From positions 491,978,711 to 492,042,710 of the forward strand of contig VDFB02270651.1 in the NCBI GenBank assembly GCA_007258455.2: a stretch of 64,000 nt of DNA. The letters are read 5' to 3'. This document shows, piece after piece, positions 22,501 to 35,477 of this stretch. The translations under genes and the position numbers were made by a program. Each line of letters starts with the position of its first letter. The first letter of the stretch is position 1. Source of the stretch: Sequoia sempervirens (taxonomy: Eukaryota > Streptophyta > Pinopsida > Cupressales > Cupressaceae). The notes under the pieces are model-generated. The model was not told where the DNA came from, made no database searches, and worked only from the letters and a program-made list of their open reading frames with translations.

Positions 22501-23885
22501 TGTTGAACATAGGTTGTCGTTGATGTCAAAGGTGTGTCATTGATGAAGAAGAATAATATTGTCAAAAGGGGTCAAGGCTATCAAAAATGTCAATGATGTC
22601 AAGGTTGTAAAAGATGAAAACGATTGTAGGAGTACTAAAATTATCCTTATATTTCCTTGTTGTATATGCATGTTGTGTTTCTGGAGGTGTTAATCATGAA
22701 GAAGTTGCCTCATCAATAAGATCCTATATCAAGTAACATACATCATAAGTTTTATTGAGGAGTGACTGCCTTTCCATGAGTTGGTGTGTATTGTATTATT
22801 ATTATACCATGCCGAGTATGTAGTCAATATGAATATGATGGTTTGGAAGTATGCATAAGGATATCTTTTGGGCAGAGATATTTCTTTGGCAATACAAATA
22901 TGGTTGGCGTTTCTTTCAAAAATGTAGTTTTACTCTACGGTTTGGAAGGAGAGTATGTCTACACTTATTCTATTAGTTTCTTGAGTTTTCAGAGGATATG
23001 TTCAATGTGCCAGAAGTTTGAATTGATAGAAGGTTCTATATTCTTGTCTGTCAACTTGTTTGAGTTCAAGGCATGTGTGGTAGAAACTAGTAGTGCATAG
23101 AATCCAAATATTGTGTGTGGTGTTAGGATAGGATCTAGTTAAGGTCCTTGTGGTAGTGCACAACATTATGTTCTTTTGATGTCAAGAAATTGAAATTGGA
23201 CCGAACTATTACACGTTTCATGTAAATTAAATTTAGGTCCACCTTATGTCGTCCTGGCTATTTGCAGATCTCTGTCTGACATAGAAGAGTGTTAATGTAA
23301 TGTCATGTATATATTTCAAATGTTTAGATGCATGTGATGTGACTTGAGTACAACATGTGAAGTATAATTAAATCAACATGAAGAAAACCGTTCTGAAGGA
23401 GAAAGTGTGAAGAAAAGAGAGTGTGCCAGTATCAGAAGATCATTTTCAGTGAGGAAGAGTGTCCAGTGATTCTGGCACATGTATGTGTTGTATTGAAGAT
23501 CCACAAGATTTATCATTGTATTCTGGTAGGATTGGTGTTCTACTTGATGTATTGTTTCAATTTGGAATTGTTGTCTCTGGTAGGTTGGTACCTACTTTAG
23601 TGTGTAAAATTCACTTGTACATTTTTGCATTGTGAGGCTAGATTTGGGAAGTAGAACCAAGCAACTATTCTCACCATGGTTTTTCCATCTTAGGTTTTCC
23701 ACGTATATCCGGTGTTCTCTTGTGTGATTTATGTTGCTATGTTTTATTTGTTTATGCTTAATTCCTTACGAGTGTTTATAGTGAAGAATCATATATACTG
23801 ATAATTGTGGCAAAAGTTAAGGATTATGAAATTGTTTAGATCTACTGATTCACCCCTCTCAATAGATTGTATGCCCTTTAGGATG
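22501..23885 (+). repeat. Copia-type LTR remnant
   Basis: It begins TGTTGAACATAGG with a run of GATGTCAA(G) repeats (22505-22615). Near its end it carries the plant Copia LTR phrase CACCATGGTTTTTCC, TTAGGTTTTCCACG (23670-23705) and GATTCACCCCTCTCA (about 23846-23860). These phrases are known from the 3' part of many plant Copia LTRs. The exact right edge and a target duplication were not found. A 104-codon ORF at 22786-23100 lies within it and has no recognisable domain. Confidence 0.4.
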
Positions 23886-24186
23886 AAATGAAGATGAAGA
23901 AGGTTGGAAACCTAAACCCCTTTTAACAAGGTATGGTGTATAATTTATATGATCCTTAAATCCTTGTTTCATGTTTTCATTATATCTAATTTTAGAAATA
24001 ATTTTAAATCTAAGCCCATAATGCTTTTCTAACTTAGACGTAGGAGAAGAAGTCTTGTCTAAATTTGATTATGAGAAGAATTGATTCTTTTGCAAGAAAG
24101 AAAATCCTTTTTAGGTTTTGAAATGTTAAGGTTATACATCATGAAAAAATGAGGGACAAAAGCTAAAGAGTCCCCATCACTACATG
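23886..24186. other. Short unassigned spacer
   Basis: AT-rich DNA between two LTR remnants, with no feature seen. Confidence 0.3.
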
Positions 24187-24775
24187 GGATGTGTTAGGAA
24201 TTGCATGCAAAAGAATATCAATTAAATGCAAATAAAGATTAAATAGAGGAATGAAAAACACAAAAATAATAACAGCGAGAGACAATTTTTAACGTTGTTT
24301 ACCAAAACTTGGGCTACATCCACCAACAAAGAGTCCAATATTATTATCTATCAAATCTAACCAATTACAACCTGCAATCCTTGCAACTCAATACCGTTGC
24401 AAATGCTACAATACAAATGTCAACATAAACCCTAACCCTTATCCTTTTAACAAGACTTATGTCAGTTACAAAATAGGGTTTTTAATGATGGCCAATAGAA
24501 AAATAACTCCTGACGTCTTTATAAAATAATAAAAATCATGAGAGGTTTCGGGGGCGCTGCCCTTGAGCCCCCGTAGGGGCGCTGCCCCTCAACGCTGCCC
24601 TGTATCGCAACATGGGGCACTGCCCCTGGACCCCGCAAGGGGGGCTGCTCTTTGACCCCGTCTTGGGGGCGCTGCCCCCAAACCCCAATTAAATAATTTG
24701 GGGGGAAACCTTGCCGAAAAAAGTGGGGAAAATTTAACCTCTGAGTTTGATTAGGCTCCATATAACAATAGGATG
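24187..24775. mobile_element. Solo LTR with 5-bp target duplication and GC-rich palindromes
   Basis: Unit 24192-24770 begins TGTTAGG and ends AACAATA (canonical CA read as TA). It is flanked by GGATG at 24187-24191 and 24771-24775. It contains the Copia LTR phrase TTTTTAACGTTGTTTACC and GGGCTACATCCACC (24285-24325). No second LTR or coding sequence was found. It is therefore a solo LTR, unless the duplication is coincidental. Confidence 0.6.
24550..24687. repeat. Cluster of GGGGCGCTGCCCC palindromes
   Basis: Six near-palindromic units: 24550-24562, 24576-24588, about 24593, 24614-24626, about 24639 and 24665-24679. They follow each other every 17 to 26 bases in a GC-rich island surrounded by AT-rich LTR sequence. 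Each can fold into its own short hairpin. Confidence 0.75.
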
Positions 24776-25059
24776 ATGTTTTTGGGTTTGCTAATATAGA
24801 AAAAGATTGAGAAAATGAAACACAAGACTCCTTAGGTTGATATTGTGAGATTTAGTACTCTCCCACAAAGGAGGGTGTAAAATCTAACGAACCCCAATCG
24901 TCACTAAAACATGTACTTGAAGATGAGGCATTATTTTGATCATTATTTGTATTAGATTACGTTGATGCCATTGAAATAACCTTTGACTCTTTGGGATTTG
25001 ATGGTGATATTTTAGACTCCCCAATGAAAGTAGTTGTAAAATATAATGATCCCCAATCA
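24776..25059. other. Unassigned spacer
   Basis: Nothing recognised. It abuts the gypsy relic. Confidence 0.3.
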
Positions 25060-25800
25060 TCATGCGAGTGTATCCATAGTATTATTATCATTGGAAGGTG
25101 ATATTTCAACTTTTGATGATGGAATCAAAGTACTAAGAGAGTTGAAAATGTTATGCTTGACTTGGGTGTTTAAATAATTTTTTTCATCTACTTTAATCAT
25201 ATATATCTTTTTATTATATTCATATTTTATTGTATGGTGGAGAGCATACACGACTCCCTTCATAGCATGAATCCATAGTCTACCAAGGAGAATATTATAT
25301 GATAGAGACTAGGACATTACATAGATAGAGGTAAGCAAATTCATGGGTTCTACCTTAATGGGTAGTGTGATTGTCCCCAATGGTTTCCTACCAACATTAT
25401 CAAAGCCACAAATAGAAAGATTATTTGATTTTATGAGATTCTTATCCACACCTATCTTATTATCTAAAAGATTAACATTGTAAACATTAAGACCTGATCA
25501 ATTAACAATGAGAGTACGTCTAACCCTAGTTTTATCACTGAAAATCGATATAATTAGAGCCTCATGTTAGCTTTTAATTTTAGGAGGAGGTAATTCGTGT
25601 TGAGGGAATGTAATATACAATTTTATTGCACTCATGTTATCTAATAAGGCTACTACATTGTTTGGTTTAACAAAAGGTGGCACAAAAATATTCTACAAAG
25701 CCTCTTGGAGCATATCATGGTAGGTAGGTGAAGTTTGAATTAGATTCCAAAGAGAGATCTTAGTTGAAGTTGATCAACAAGATCATACTTTTTTCCACTA
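25060..25800 (-). pseudogene. Ty3/gypsy protease region relic
   Basis: The minus strand shows the pattern of plant gypsy aspartic protease and its flanks: 'ELPPPKIKS' near 25590; then RRTLIVN, stop, SGLN where the family has an aspartate-Asn-Gly-Ser active site (stop TGA at 25498-25500, Asp read as Val); then 'NNLSICGFDNVGRKPLGTI' and 'SYNILLGRLWIHAMKG' (about 25255-25305). The downstream part, to 25060, is open. In an active element this enzyme cuts the Gag-Pol polyprotein. Here the active site is destroyed. No RT of this element is seen nearby. Confidence 0.65.
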
Positions 25801-27719
25801 TGTTGAGGAAGATGAGGTGCAGGGTAAGATATGATTGAGGAAATGGAATAGAGGTTGGCATTTTATTTGGTTGAACTTGTTACATCAACTGTTATATGCG
25901 TGATAAACTACACAATAACTTGGTTACTACAACACATTTTTGTGTGTATTGAGTTAGTTGCTTTGAAAAGTTTAGGATATGGCTAGGAGGTTTATATTTG
26001 TTTGTAGGAGGTCCTATAATAAGAGTAGGTCCAATAATCAATTGTGGGTTTACAATTTCAACCGAGTTAACTACTTTTTGATGATCCTCTATTGATCAGG
26101 GATCTAATGCCAACTTAAAATATCCATCTATGTAAGCCACCTTACTATCATTTGAGGGAGGAAATATATCAATGAGTACATCCTCTTACACCAAGATATC
26201 ATCCTAGGTAGGAGAGATATTGGGAGAGGGACATAAATGAGTTTCATGAAGATTAGGAAAAGTATCAATGATTGCATCCTCTTGCACTAAGATAATCTCA
26301 TAGGTAGAGAGATATTGGGAAAGGGATCAAAGAAAAATAACAAAAAAGGAGAGAGAAACTCATTTTCACATGCTTGTAAGAAATGTTCTTGAATTTGGTT
26401 AACAAAATTTGACAATAAGACATTAATTATGACAAAACAAGAGTTTTGTAAAGGAAAAAAATTGTTATGTCCCCTGGATCAAAGTATACAACAAAATCAA
26501 AAAGTTTCAGGGAAAACTGCCAAAAACAAGATCTAGATCTGAATAGAGACCACATACATGGGTTCACATAGAAAATTTAATGTCAAACTAACTGGACAGG
26601 CATGTGGGCACCCTAGACCAAAGATTTAATATTTTAACAATTTCAAATTCTAGAAAACAACTACAGTTTTTGAGGGTTTGATGTTGCACAAGTTCAAGTC
26701 TAGATGCAAACAAATTGTTGGAAACATATGAAAACCTAATTTGTCTATGTGAAAACACACATGCATAAAATTTTATGGTTTTAAAGCAATACAATATGTT
26801 CAAATGACAATTTTTAGAATTTAAAATGTTTCAACTAACTAAATTTATCTTGAAAATGATGAAGGGTAACACCTTATGATCTTTCAAAATGAAAACAATA
26901 TGCAAATATTTACTTATTCAATGCTTTTCACTAAAATATGCATGCATTTTGACAAATGAAAACTACCTAATATTGCAATTAAATTTCTCAATGAAATAAA
27001 TTAGATCTAAACCCTAATCAGATATGAAATTATTCAATTATATTCACAATATTTTGCAATTTTGTTTTTAATGTATTATGGGAAAAGAATGCAAATGTAT
27101 AATTTTGAAAATGAAAAAAATTCAAATAAATAATAAGATCTTCAAATAAGCTAAGTTTTGAATCAACTTTCAAAATTTATGCTACAAAAATAAGAGAATT
27201 ACAAGTGTAGGATATGTCAGGTTCACCAAAATGTAGAGCAGTGATCCTAGATCCAACTAGATTAACTAGGATTAACTTCTTTTCACTTTGACTCCACATT
27301 CGAATACAAACCAACTAGTTATTTCAAATGATGAAAAAGAATTGTATTTATATGCATTGCTTTATTTATTACAAAACTAATTATCAAAAGTTGACAAATG
27401 AAAATAACATTTAAAATTGGGCCAAAATAGGTTGGATAGGGGCACTAGCGTTCTAGTCCAGACCTATTTTGGGGATTTTTGGGTCGTTATGAAATATTAA
27501 ATAATAATTCCAAGTTTAATTCTAATTTTTTGAAGATGGCCATAAAACAGGAAATTTAAGAGCACAATTGGGTCTAAGCACATAGGGGGGAGCTAAACCT
27601 AGTGTGGAATTGTCAAGGGTGACAATTTACGATGCTACACCTTGGGCCATAAATGCTAATGAAAATGGAGTAGATCAAGCTAATAAAAAAGAGATTAGAA
27701 AAATTAAATGATAGGTAGA
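25801..27719. other. Decayed retroelement DNA with a tandem duplication
   Basis: At 26172-26232 and 26268-26327 two copies of a segment with CATCCTCTTACACCAAGATA and GAGAGATATTGGGAGAGGG lie about 96 bases apart. This is probably a repeat in the Gag-proximal part of the gypsy relic. From 26400 to 27719 the sequence is AT-rich and unassigned. Confidence 0.3.
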
Positions 27720-28140
27720 AAATTTATGTTGATACCAAGCGTACTCCATGACTATTCTCAGTAGGAGATAAATTACTCATAAGAGTGACACCCTAAAAGA
27801 GCTCAATAAATTTTGGCAAGTTTTCCAAATTGGCACCAAGGTATGTGGGTCCATTTGAGGTCCTAGAAGTAATCAACCCAGTTGTTGACAAAATAGCTCT
27901 ATCATCATCTCTTGCTCGTATGTACAATGTCTTTCATGTGTCATATTTAAAAAGGTGTGCATTTTTATTTAATCATATTCTTGATTGGAATGCTCTTCAT
28001 GTTCAAGATCTAGGGGTGGTCATGATCAAGTCTCTTAGAGTGCTTGAGGTTCGCAAGATATTCTTGCATAATAGAGAGATCACTCAATGCAAGGTCCAAT
28101 GGGACCAATATTTTGAGGATAGTGCCACTTGGGAGTAATA
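27720..28140 (+). pseudogene. Ty3/gypsy integrase C-terminal remnant
   Basis: In the plus strand, after a broken stretch (27725-27825) that resembles the usual 'VGDKVLL' segment, the frame 27830-28138 encodes [17 protein letters not shown], then [13 protein letters not shown], '[13 protein letters not shown]', and ends in [15 protein letters not shown] before TAA. This is the classic end of plant gypsy integrase. The fold is SH3- or chromo-like and helps target-site binding in the family. The preceding catalytic core, RNase H and RT are missing. The polypurine tract follows at 28252. Confidence 0.8.
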
Positions 28141-28251
28141 TGAATAATTTTATCAAATATTTCTATACTTTTTTAAATAAGTTATTTCATAGAGATTTTT
28201 TTAATTTTTGTTTTACTTTAAGTAAAAAAAAAAGTCATTAGGAATGATGAT

Positions 28252-28985
28252 ATTTAAGGGGGATGAGATGCCACATCTCATTTTTGAGCCCTCTATATTA
28301 TGCTATATTTTTATTTATGTTTTGGTTATGATGCTAAGAAATTTATGTAAAAGAAACTATATTATGATGATGATTCAACTTTATATTAGTTTGATATTGT
28401 TTCGAAAGAAATGTATGTATGAAGTTGATTATCTTGAGATGTTAAAAAAATATTTATATTGTCTTAGTGATATGATTTTTTGGACTAACTACCTTTTTAG
28501 TTTGATGAGGTGTATGCAAGAGACAATTTTTCCCCTCCCAGATGAGGAGGGAGATCATCACTAGAAAGAGGGAAACATTTATTGAAGAAAAGATAGGACA
28601 ACCATGAAATTTGAGAACACACATGTCACACAAGTTAATATTTGGTTGTAATGAGTGTGGGTGTTCGTATTTTATTGTTTGGTCAATATATATTTTCTTT
28701 TTGTTTTCCTTTGAATGGATTTATCATGAAATACTAGATAACTACTTTCTTCCTAATTGTTGTCTAGTGTATACATTTTCGATAGAAAATTACCTTAAAG
28801 ATAAGCGTGATATTTAATTGAGAAAACTAATATGTTCCCATTGCATTATAACATATATGGGAAATACCTTTTTCTTAGTTGAATCAATATATTTTTACAA
28901 GTATATAAATTTTTATAAGTATATAAATAAGATTATATTTATATACATTTATAAATATACATTTATAGTATGATTGAATTTTATT
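28252..28985 (+). repeat. Gypsy polypurine tract and start of its 3' LTR
   Basis: ATTTAAGGGGGA (28252-28263) is a polypurine tract about 110 bases after the integrase stop, and TGAGATGCCACATC then starts an LTR. CCCTCCC, AGATGA, GGAGGGA (28533-28553) is a hairpin within it. The right edge is not identifiable. Confidence 0.5.
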
Positions 28986-29165
28986 ATCTCAATTCATTTT
29001 TTTTTATAAAGATGTAAATATTTGTAAACATGTGTGTGTGTAAGCATATATTTCTATAAATACATACATATGCATACACACATATATACATATACATATA
29101 TTTCTTATGATTATATATGTATATATGTATGGGGGAATACATATTTAAGTATATATTTATATACA
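28986..29165. repeat. Alternating TA/CA/TG low-complexity tract
   Basis: Runs of ATATAT, CATATACATA and TGTGTG, with few other steps. It is an alternating purine-pyrimidine tract close to the LINE insertion site. Confidence 0.6.
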
Positions 29166-29306
29166 TATTTCTTTGTTGCCATTGTCAGATGGTATTAAAT
29201 GATAAGTACTTTGAAATTGGAGGAAGCTTGAGAGAGATCTTACAACTCTGAAGTGGAGTGTATTTTGAAAATGAAACATAAAAGAGGCATTAACAATAGT
29301 GGAGTT

Positions 29307-30790
29307 TCTTTTGCAACAGGTGTCTGGTTTGAAAGCTGTTGGTTTTGGGCCAGGGGATGGCCTTTCTGGGGATGCAACAGGTGAAAATGTAGATGATGAA
29401 CAGGAGGGAGCAGTGTCCAAGGACTGGGGCCCAGAGAAAGGTAGAGATCCAGGTGGAAAGGTGGCATTCAAAGGTAAGTTCTCCCCTAACTCTTCTTCAA
29501 AAGACAGGGCTTGTGGGTCTGGGTGCCTTGGAAACCAAGTCGAGGACAAAATTTTGAGGGATCAATCACGAGAGGATCCAAAGAAGAAGTTGGTTTCACT
29601 ATTTGGAACCAAGCCAGTTGGAAAATCCATTTTTCCTCCGGTAAGCAATATTTCATCCCCTGCGAGTGGGAAGTTTGCTATTCTTGTTCCTAACCCTGTA
29701 ATAGACCATAATGTTTCTCTAATGGAGTCATCATTGGTTGGAAATTTTATGGGTCCATGACTAGATATTGAGGTTTTCAGGGACTTTGTTAAGAAGAGAT
29801 GCAGAGTTAAAGGGCAAGTAGAGGTTGCGGACCTACCTAAGGGTTTTTTCTCTTTTTCTTTCTCTTGTGAAGAAGATAAACTAGCAGTTTTGTGCGGTGG
29901 TCCTTGGGTCATTGGCAAGTCATCTCTAGCTATCAAGAAGTGGTCCCCAAAAATGGATTTCCCGGATGTTGCCTTTGAGGCAGTGCCTGTTTGGGTATGG
30001 TTACTTGGGATACCACTGGAGTTTTGGAATGAGGATGTTTTCAGGGGGATCGTTAGCTCCTTTGGGGAGCTCCTATCCATTGATGCTATGACTTCATCCA
30101 AAAAGAGGATGGTTTTTTCCAGAATCTGTGTGGGGATTACCCAGTCCTCAGATCTCCCCTTGTCAATTGAAATAGTATAAAAACTTGGAAAATGGACTTA
30201 GAATGTTGAGTTTGAGACTCTACCCTTTGTGTGTTTTACTTGTAAAAAGCTGGGCACTGGGCAAAGACATGTCCGAACAATAAGCCTAAACCCAATGAGA
30301 AGGTGGTCTCTATGGAGACAAAGATGTGGAAGGATAAAATGGTGGAGAAGCCTCAGGAGGAGGAGAATAGAGGAGACATAATTGGGGAAGGCCAAAGAGA
30401 TAGTGGAGAGCATATCCCTAGTTTGGAAAAAAAAGAAAGACAAGGATTCTTGCAAAGGAACTGATAATATTGCAAATTTTGAAAGAGAGGTTAAAGACCC
30501 TAACAAAGAAGATGTAGACTTGAGAACAAGGGATTCCCAGGAGGAGGATGAAAAAGGAGGGAATACTATAAAGCAGAATGAGAGCCTGAATGTAATCCTA
30601 GATTCAGTAACTAATAGTTTGGAGGAAACATCCCATTCTGATCAGAGCAAGGTAAGAGGGGCAGAGGATTCTGAGATGTTTGGGGAGTCTCACTCTTCTA
30701 GTCACGATGAGCCTCAAAGCTCTCTGGAGATTGTGAAATCTACATTTGGGAACTCAGTCAGATCTCCCAGGGGGGAATGTTGTTAGCCAC
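29307..30790 (+). pseudogene. LINE ORF1: DUF4283-like and CCHC knuckle
   Basis: A plus-strand frame is open from the element start with a stop at 29758-29760. It then continues through a DUF4283-type domain (about 29770-30150), recognisable by 'CGGPWVIGKSSLAIKKW', 'VWVWLLGIPLEFWNED' and the following Gly-Leu turn. At 30233-30275 CFTCKKLG, H, WAKTC would give a complete C-x2-C-x4-H-x4-C knuckle. A one-base loss near 30253 shifts the frame in its middle. The rest, to the TAG at 30784-30786, is hydrophilic (Glu, Lys, Ser, Asp), as usual for the ORF1 tail. In the family this is the RNA-binding chaperone of the LINE particle. Confidence 0.7.
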
Positions 30791-31088
30791 TCCCTACTAA
30801 ATAGAGCTGCTACAGCAAATGACATTATGGATGGGCAAGAGTTTATGGGTCTAGAGGATCTAGAGCTAGAAGAATAGAGCCTATACACTAAAGTTGAGAA
30901 GAATAAAGTAGAAAGGGGAATAATACAGTGGGGGTTACTATAAGAAATAGGGCTAAAGCAGATGTGGGAGTTCTGAAAGGTTCGGGCAGAAAATCAACTA
31001 AATGGAATAGAGAGCATGAATGCTTTCAAAACATTGCAGATGGAACTCAAAAAACCATCCTAGAATTATGTAGAACTCCATCCAAAAA

Positions 31089-34000
31089 ATGAATTTTATG
31101 TCATGGAACATTCGGGGACTAAACAATTCCCATAAACAATAAATTTTGATCAATTTTGCAAGGGACCATAAGCCTGACATCTTAATTATTCAGGAGTCCA
31201 AAATGTCCAAAGATCGGGTGGAGAAGATTAAAATTTTTAAGAATGGTGGAGTGCAGGGCAGTAGTTCAGATGGTGCCTTTGGGGGCTTGGTGACTTTTTG
31301 GAACCAGGAGCACATTCAAGGCACTTCAATTTTGGAAGATGCAAATCATGTGGCCACTATATTTAAGCATATCAGAGATGATTTTAGTTGGATTTTCTAA
31401 TATTTATGCACCTAATAGTAAGACTTATAGAAGGAGTTTTTGGAAAAGACTTGAGTCTTTTAGATCCTATTTTCTGCATGAGAACTGGATTATCATGGGG
31501 GATTTTAATACACCTTTACTGGGATCCAAAAAATCTGGTAGATCTTAGATTTAGTTGGATAGTAAGATGGATCTGATGGATTTTATCAATTCTCAATGTT
31601 TGCATGGTGTGGACCTTAAGGGGGCTACCTATACCTAGTCTAATAGGAGGGCTGGGAATGATCTTATTCAAGTTCAGCTTGACAGGACTTTAATTTTAGA
31701 TAATTGGTTGAAGGACTACTTTTGCTCATTAAATGTTCTCTCCAGAATTGGCTCAGACCATTTCCCTATAAGTCTTGTGGCTGAATCTGTGTCAGGTAAG
31801 AGAAATTTTCCTTTTAGATTTGAAAAAATGTGGCTATCTCATCCTAATATATTTAATTGCATTCAAGAATGGTGGGATATAAATGTTAGTGGTACTGTCA
31901 TGTTTAGAGTGGCTAAGAAGCTTGGCGAAGTCAAAACCAAGGTCAGGACCTGGAACAAGGAAGTTTTTGGGGATATTTTTGAGTCTAAAGTTGCTATCCA
32001 ACATGATTTAAGGGACATTTAGAACCGTATCCAAAAAGAAGGCTATGTGGGAGATTTCCTTCCTAAGGAAAATGAAATTATTTCTAAATATCATGATATT
32101 GTCTCTAAAGAAGAGGACTACTAGAAACAGAGATCTAGATGTTTTTGGCTTTCTACTGGGGATAAGAACACTAGGTTTTTCCATTTAACCACCATGAAAC
32201 ATAGGTCCTCCAATCGAATCACCTATATTATGAAGGATGGGATCAAAATTGAGGAGGAAGAGATTAGGAGTGAGGCCATTCAATTCTTTACTAACCTCCT
32301 TTCTTCTTGAGAGAAGTTGGATGTGGATGCTCAACAAACTCTTATTGAGGCTATTCCTAATGTCTTGAATGATCATCGAAACAAAATTTTGATGGCCATC
32401 CCTTTATAGGATGAGGTCAGGAAGGCGGTTTTTTATTTTGAAGGGAATAAGTCCCTGACCCAGACGGATTCCCCATGTTCTTTTTCCAAGTTTTTTGGGA
32501 AATTATTGCTGATGATGTGACTAGTGTTGTTAAAGAGTTTTTTGGAGCTAGGAAATTGCTGAAAGAGCTTAATGCTACTTTTATTATTCTCATACCTAAA
32601 TTCCCTGGTGCTAATTCTTTTGATTCTTTCTGACCTATCATCTTATGCAATTATTTTTATAAGATCATCTCTAAAGTGATAACTTCTAGACTTCTTGGGG
32701 TTCTTCCAATGTTGATTTCTCCCTAGCAGAGTGGTTTTGTTTTGGGCAGACAGATTTTGGATTCTATTATCACGGTTCATGAGAATATCCACTCCCTTGA
32801 AGCTTCAAAAAACCAAGGCTTTTTGCTCAAGCTGGATATGGCTAAGGCCTATGATAGGGTGGACTGGAAGTTTTTGATTAAAGTCCTAAAAGCTTTTGGG
32901 TTTTTTGAAAGATTTTTACAAATGATATGGGAACTGATCTCTACCACTAGTACCTCGATTATCATAAATGGCTCTCCTTCCCATTTTTTTAAGGTGTCAA
33001 GAGGAGTCAGAAAAGGGGATCCTGTCTCTTCTATTATTTTTACTCTAATGGTAGAAAGTTTGGGGAGGCTCCTGCATAAAAAAGCGATGGAAGGCAGCCT
33101 AAAAGGATTAAAACCTTCTTCGAAAAATCTGGCCTGTTCGCACCAGCAATTTGTGGATGATATGATGCTTATGGGAAGTGCTACTATTGGTGAAGCCATA
33201 GCTATAAAGAGCTATCTTGTACATTATGAGGAAGGTTCGGGGAAAAAAATTAATAGAGCCAAAAGTTCCCTCTATTTTTTCAATACCCCTAAGCACAAAC
33301 AGAGGAAGATTGCAAATATTTTAGGTTGTGGTGTTAATTCTCTTCCTTCTACCTACTTGGGTCTTCCTTTAGGGTCCAAACCTCCAGATTATTTTTGGAT
33401 CTCTCTTGTGGAAAAGTTTAATAGGAAATTGGCTACTGGGAAAGGGGCCCTCTTGAGTCAAGTTGGTAAACTCCTGTTACTTAAGGCTTCTCTTCAGAAT
33501 TTTCCTATTTACGCTCTTAGTTTGTTTAAGATCCCTGTTAAGTTTGTTGAGATTATTGAAATGATCTAGAAACATTTTCTTTGTTCAGGGGTTGAGGAGA
33601 AGAAGAGGATTCCATTGGTGACCTGGGAGAATGTGTGTAGACCCAAGAAGTTTGGAGGTCTTGGCTTGAGGAATATCAGAGTGTTTAATAAATCCCTTCT
33701 CACGAAGTAGATTTGGAGAACTTTTGTGGACACTCGTGAATGGAATATTATTTGGTGTAGCAAATATTTGCGGGGGGCTGACTCCTTTCAAGATTTTCTC
33801 AATTCTCAGAATCTCCCCATTGGTTCTTCTCTATGGAACAATACCATTAAAGCCAGGGACCTAGCTGGTAAAGAAACTTGTTGGAAGTTGGGAGATGGAA
33901 AGAAAATTTGGTTCTGGGAAGATCAGTGGATTGGTAATGAGTGTCTATGCAATATTATGACCTATGGAAATAATATGGAGGACTATAAATCTAGGTTTGG

Positions 34001-35310
34001 CTATTTGGTCGGGGATTATTATAGGAATAATCAGTGGGTTGAGATCTCTTCAATTAGTTTGGATCTCCAGCCTCTGCAGGCCCTTCCTAATTTGGTCAGG
34101 CTTAGTTCGTAGGGTCAGGAGGACTCTATGGTCTGGAAGCTATCTTCCTCTGGAATCTACTCTGTCTCTTTTGCGTTGGCCTCTTATTACTCTTGCCTCC
34201 ACTACCCTGCTTGGGCTAAGGTGTGGGTGCACAACCTTACTGGGAAAGTCAATATGTTTATTTGGATTCTCCTTCAGAACAAACTGTTGACTAATGATAA
34301 TATTTATAAGAGGGGGCTCTCCTTTCCTAATAGGTGTTACTTGTGTTGTGCTGAGGTTGAGACTTCCTCACATATTTTTCTCCTTTGTCCTTTTTCTCAT
34401 GGAATATGGTGTAGGATTCTGTATATGTGGGATCTTAGTTGGGTTTTTCCTGGAACTATTGTGGATTTTTATAATGAATGGAAGGCCCCCTCAAAAAATT
34501 GGGTGCTAAATTTTCTTTGGGACTACCTCTTTCCTCACCTTGCCTGGGGTATCTGGAAAGAGTGCAATAACAAAATATTCAGGGATGTGGCTCTCTTAGA
34601 GGAAGTGGTCTATGGTAAGATAACTAGAGCAGTGGTTGAAAACTTTAATTTTCTCAATAACATGTATAAAGGAAAAGGCAAGATTAGCATGCAAGAGTAT
34701 GAGATCAGAATGGTGGGAGCTTGGAAAATTAATGTGGATGTGTCCAACATGTCCAAGCTTTCCAAGGGACCTAGAGATGGCATATTTTGGAGAGTCCCTT
34801 CCCTTGGGTTAAAATCAACTTTGATGGCACGACCAAGGGAAATCCTGGGCTTGCCGGGAGTGGAGGGGTGATAAGGGATGAGAATGGTTGTTTTATTGCG
34901 GTAGTGGTGGTTCCCTTAGGCACTCAAACCACCCATGTTGCCAAAGCCTCTGGATTTTTTTAGACCTTGATGCTGGCTAGCCAATTGAAGTTAAAAAATG
35001 TTTGGATTGAAGGGGATTCGAACAATATAATACAATGTCTAAAGGGCCTACAGAAACCCTCATGGTCTATAGAGAATTGGATAGACCTTTCTAAGGAGAT
35101 TATTAATAACTTTGAGAAAAGTTATATTTCGCATGCTTTTTGGGAAATAAATACGGTGGCAGATTTTTTCCCCAACAAAGGAGTTAAAGCTCAAAAAAAG
35201 ATGAAGTGGCAGGGGTATGATGAGTTGGAGGCTAATGTTAAGGCCCTGATGATGCATGACCGTGTTCAGGGGAAGGTGCAATTTCCCATTCCCTTGAATG
35301 ATGGCTAAGT
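31089..35310 (+). pseudogene. LINE ORF2: endonuclease, RT, zinc-binding segment, RNase H
   Basis: ATG at 31089 begins MNFMSWNIRGLNN, the start of the APE-type endonuclease. It continues with 'DILIIQESK' (31178 on), 'IYAPNSKTYRR' (about 31400, after a frameshift), 'WIIMGDFNTPL' and 'GSDHFPISL' (31751). The linker 'STGDKNTRFFH' is at 32152-32184. The RT (about 32560-33560) has SGFVLGRQILDS, 'KLDMAKAYDRVDWKFL' and QFVDDMMLMG, so the palm aspartates are present. 'WVHNLTGKVNMFIWILL' and the Cys/His segment CYLCCAEVETSSHIFLLC lie at 34230-34400. RNase H (34806-35230) shows INFDGTTKGNPGLAGSGGV, 'EGDSNN' and a degraded 'VADFF' end. Frame breaks include stops at 31140, 31636, 32122, 32631, 32724, 33567 and about 34110, plus at least two frameshifts. 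The order is that of plant L1 elements. Confidence 0.85.
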
Positions 35311-35477
35311 GTCCTTCCCTACAGTCTTGGGACCGCGAGTTAATGATTATTCTTAGTTGGCTGAGGAGCAATTACTTTATTTCCCATTTACATGGTGTTA
35401 GTCTTGCACACTTTCTAGGAATTTTAGGCACTTGTTTTGATGAGCTTTTGGACTATTCTATTCCTACCTGAAATACG

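Noticed and set aside
22786..23100. 104-codon plus-strand ORF as a host gene
   Set aside because: It lies inside an LTR remnant, has no recognisable domain, and its composition is not protein-like beyond chance.
28986..29165. CRISPR-like or structured RNA array
   Set aside because: It is only alternating TA/CA/TG low-complexity sequence without spacer-repeat order.
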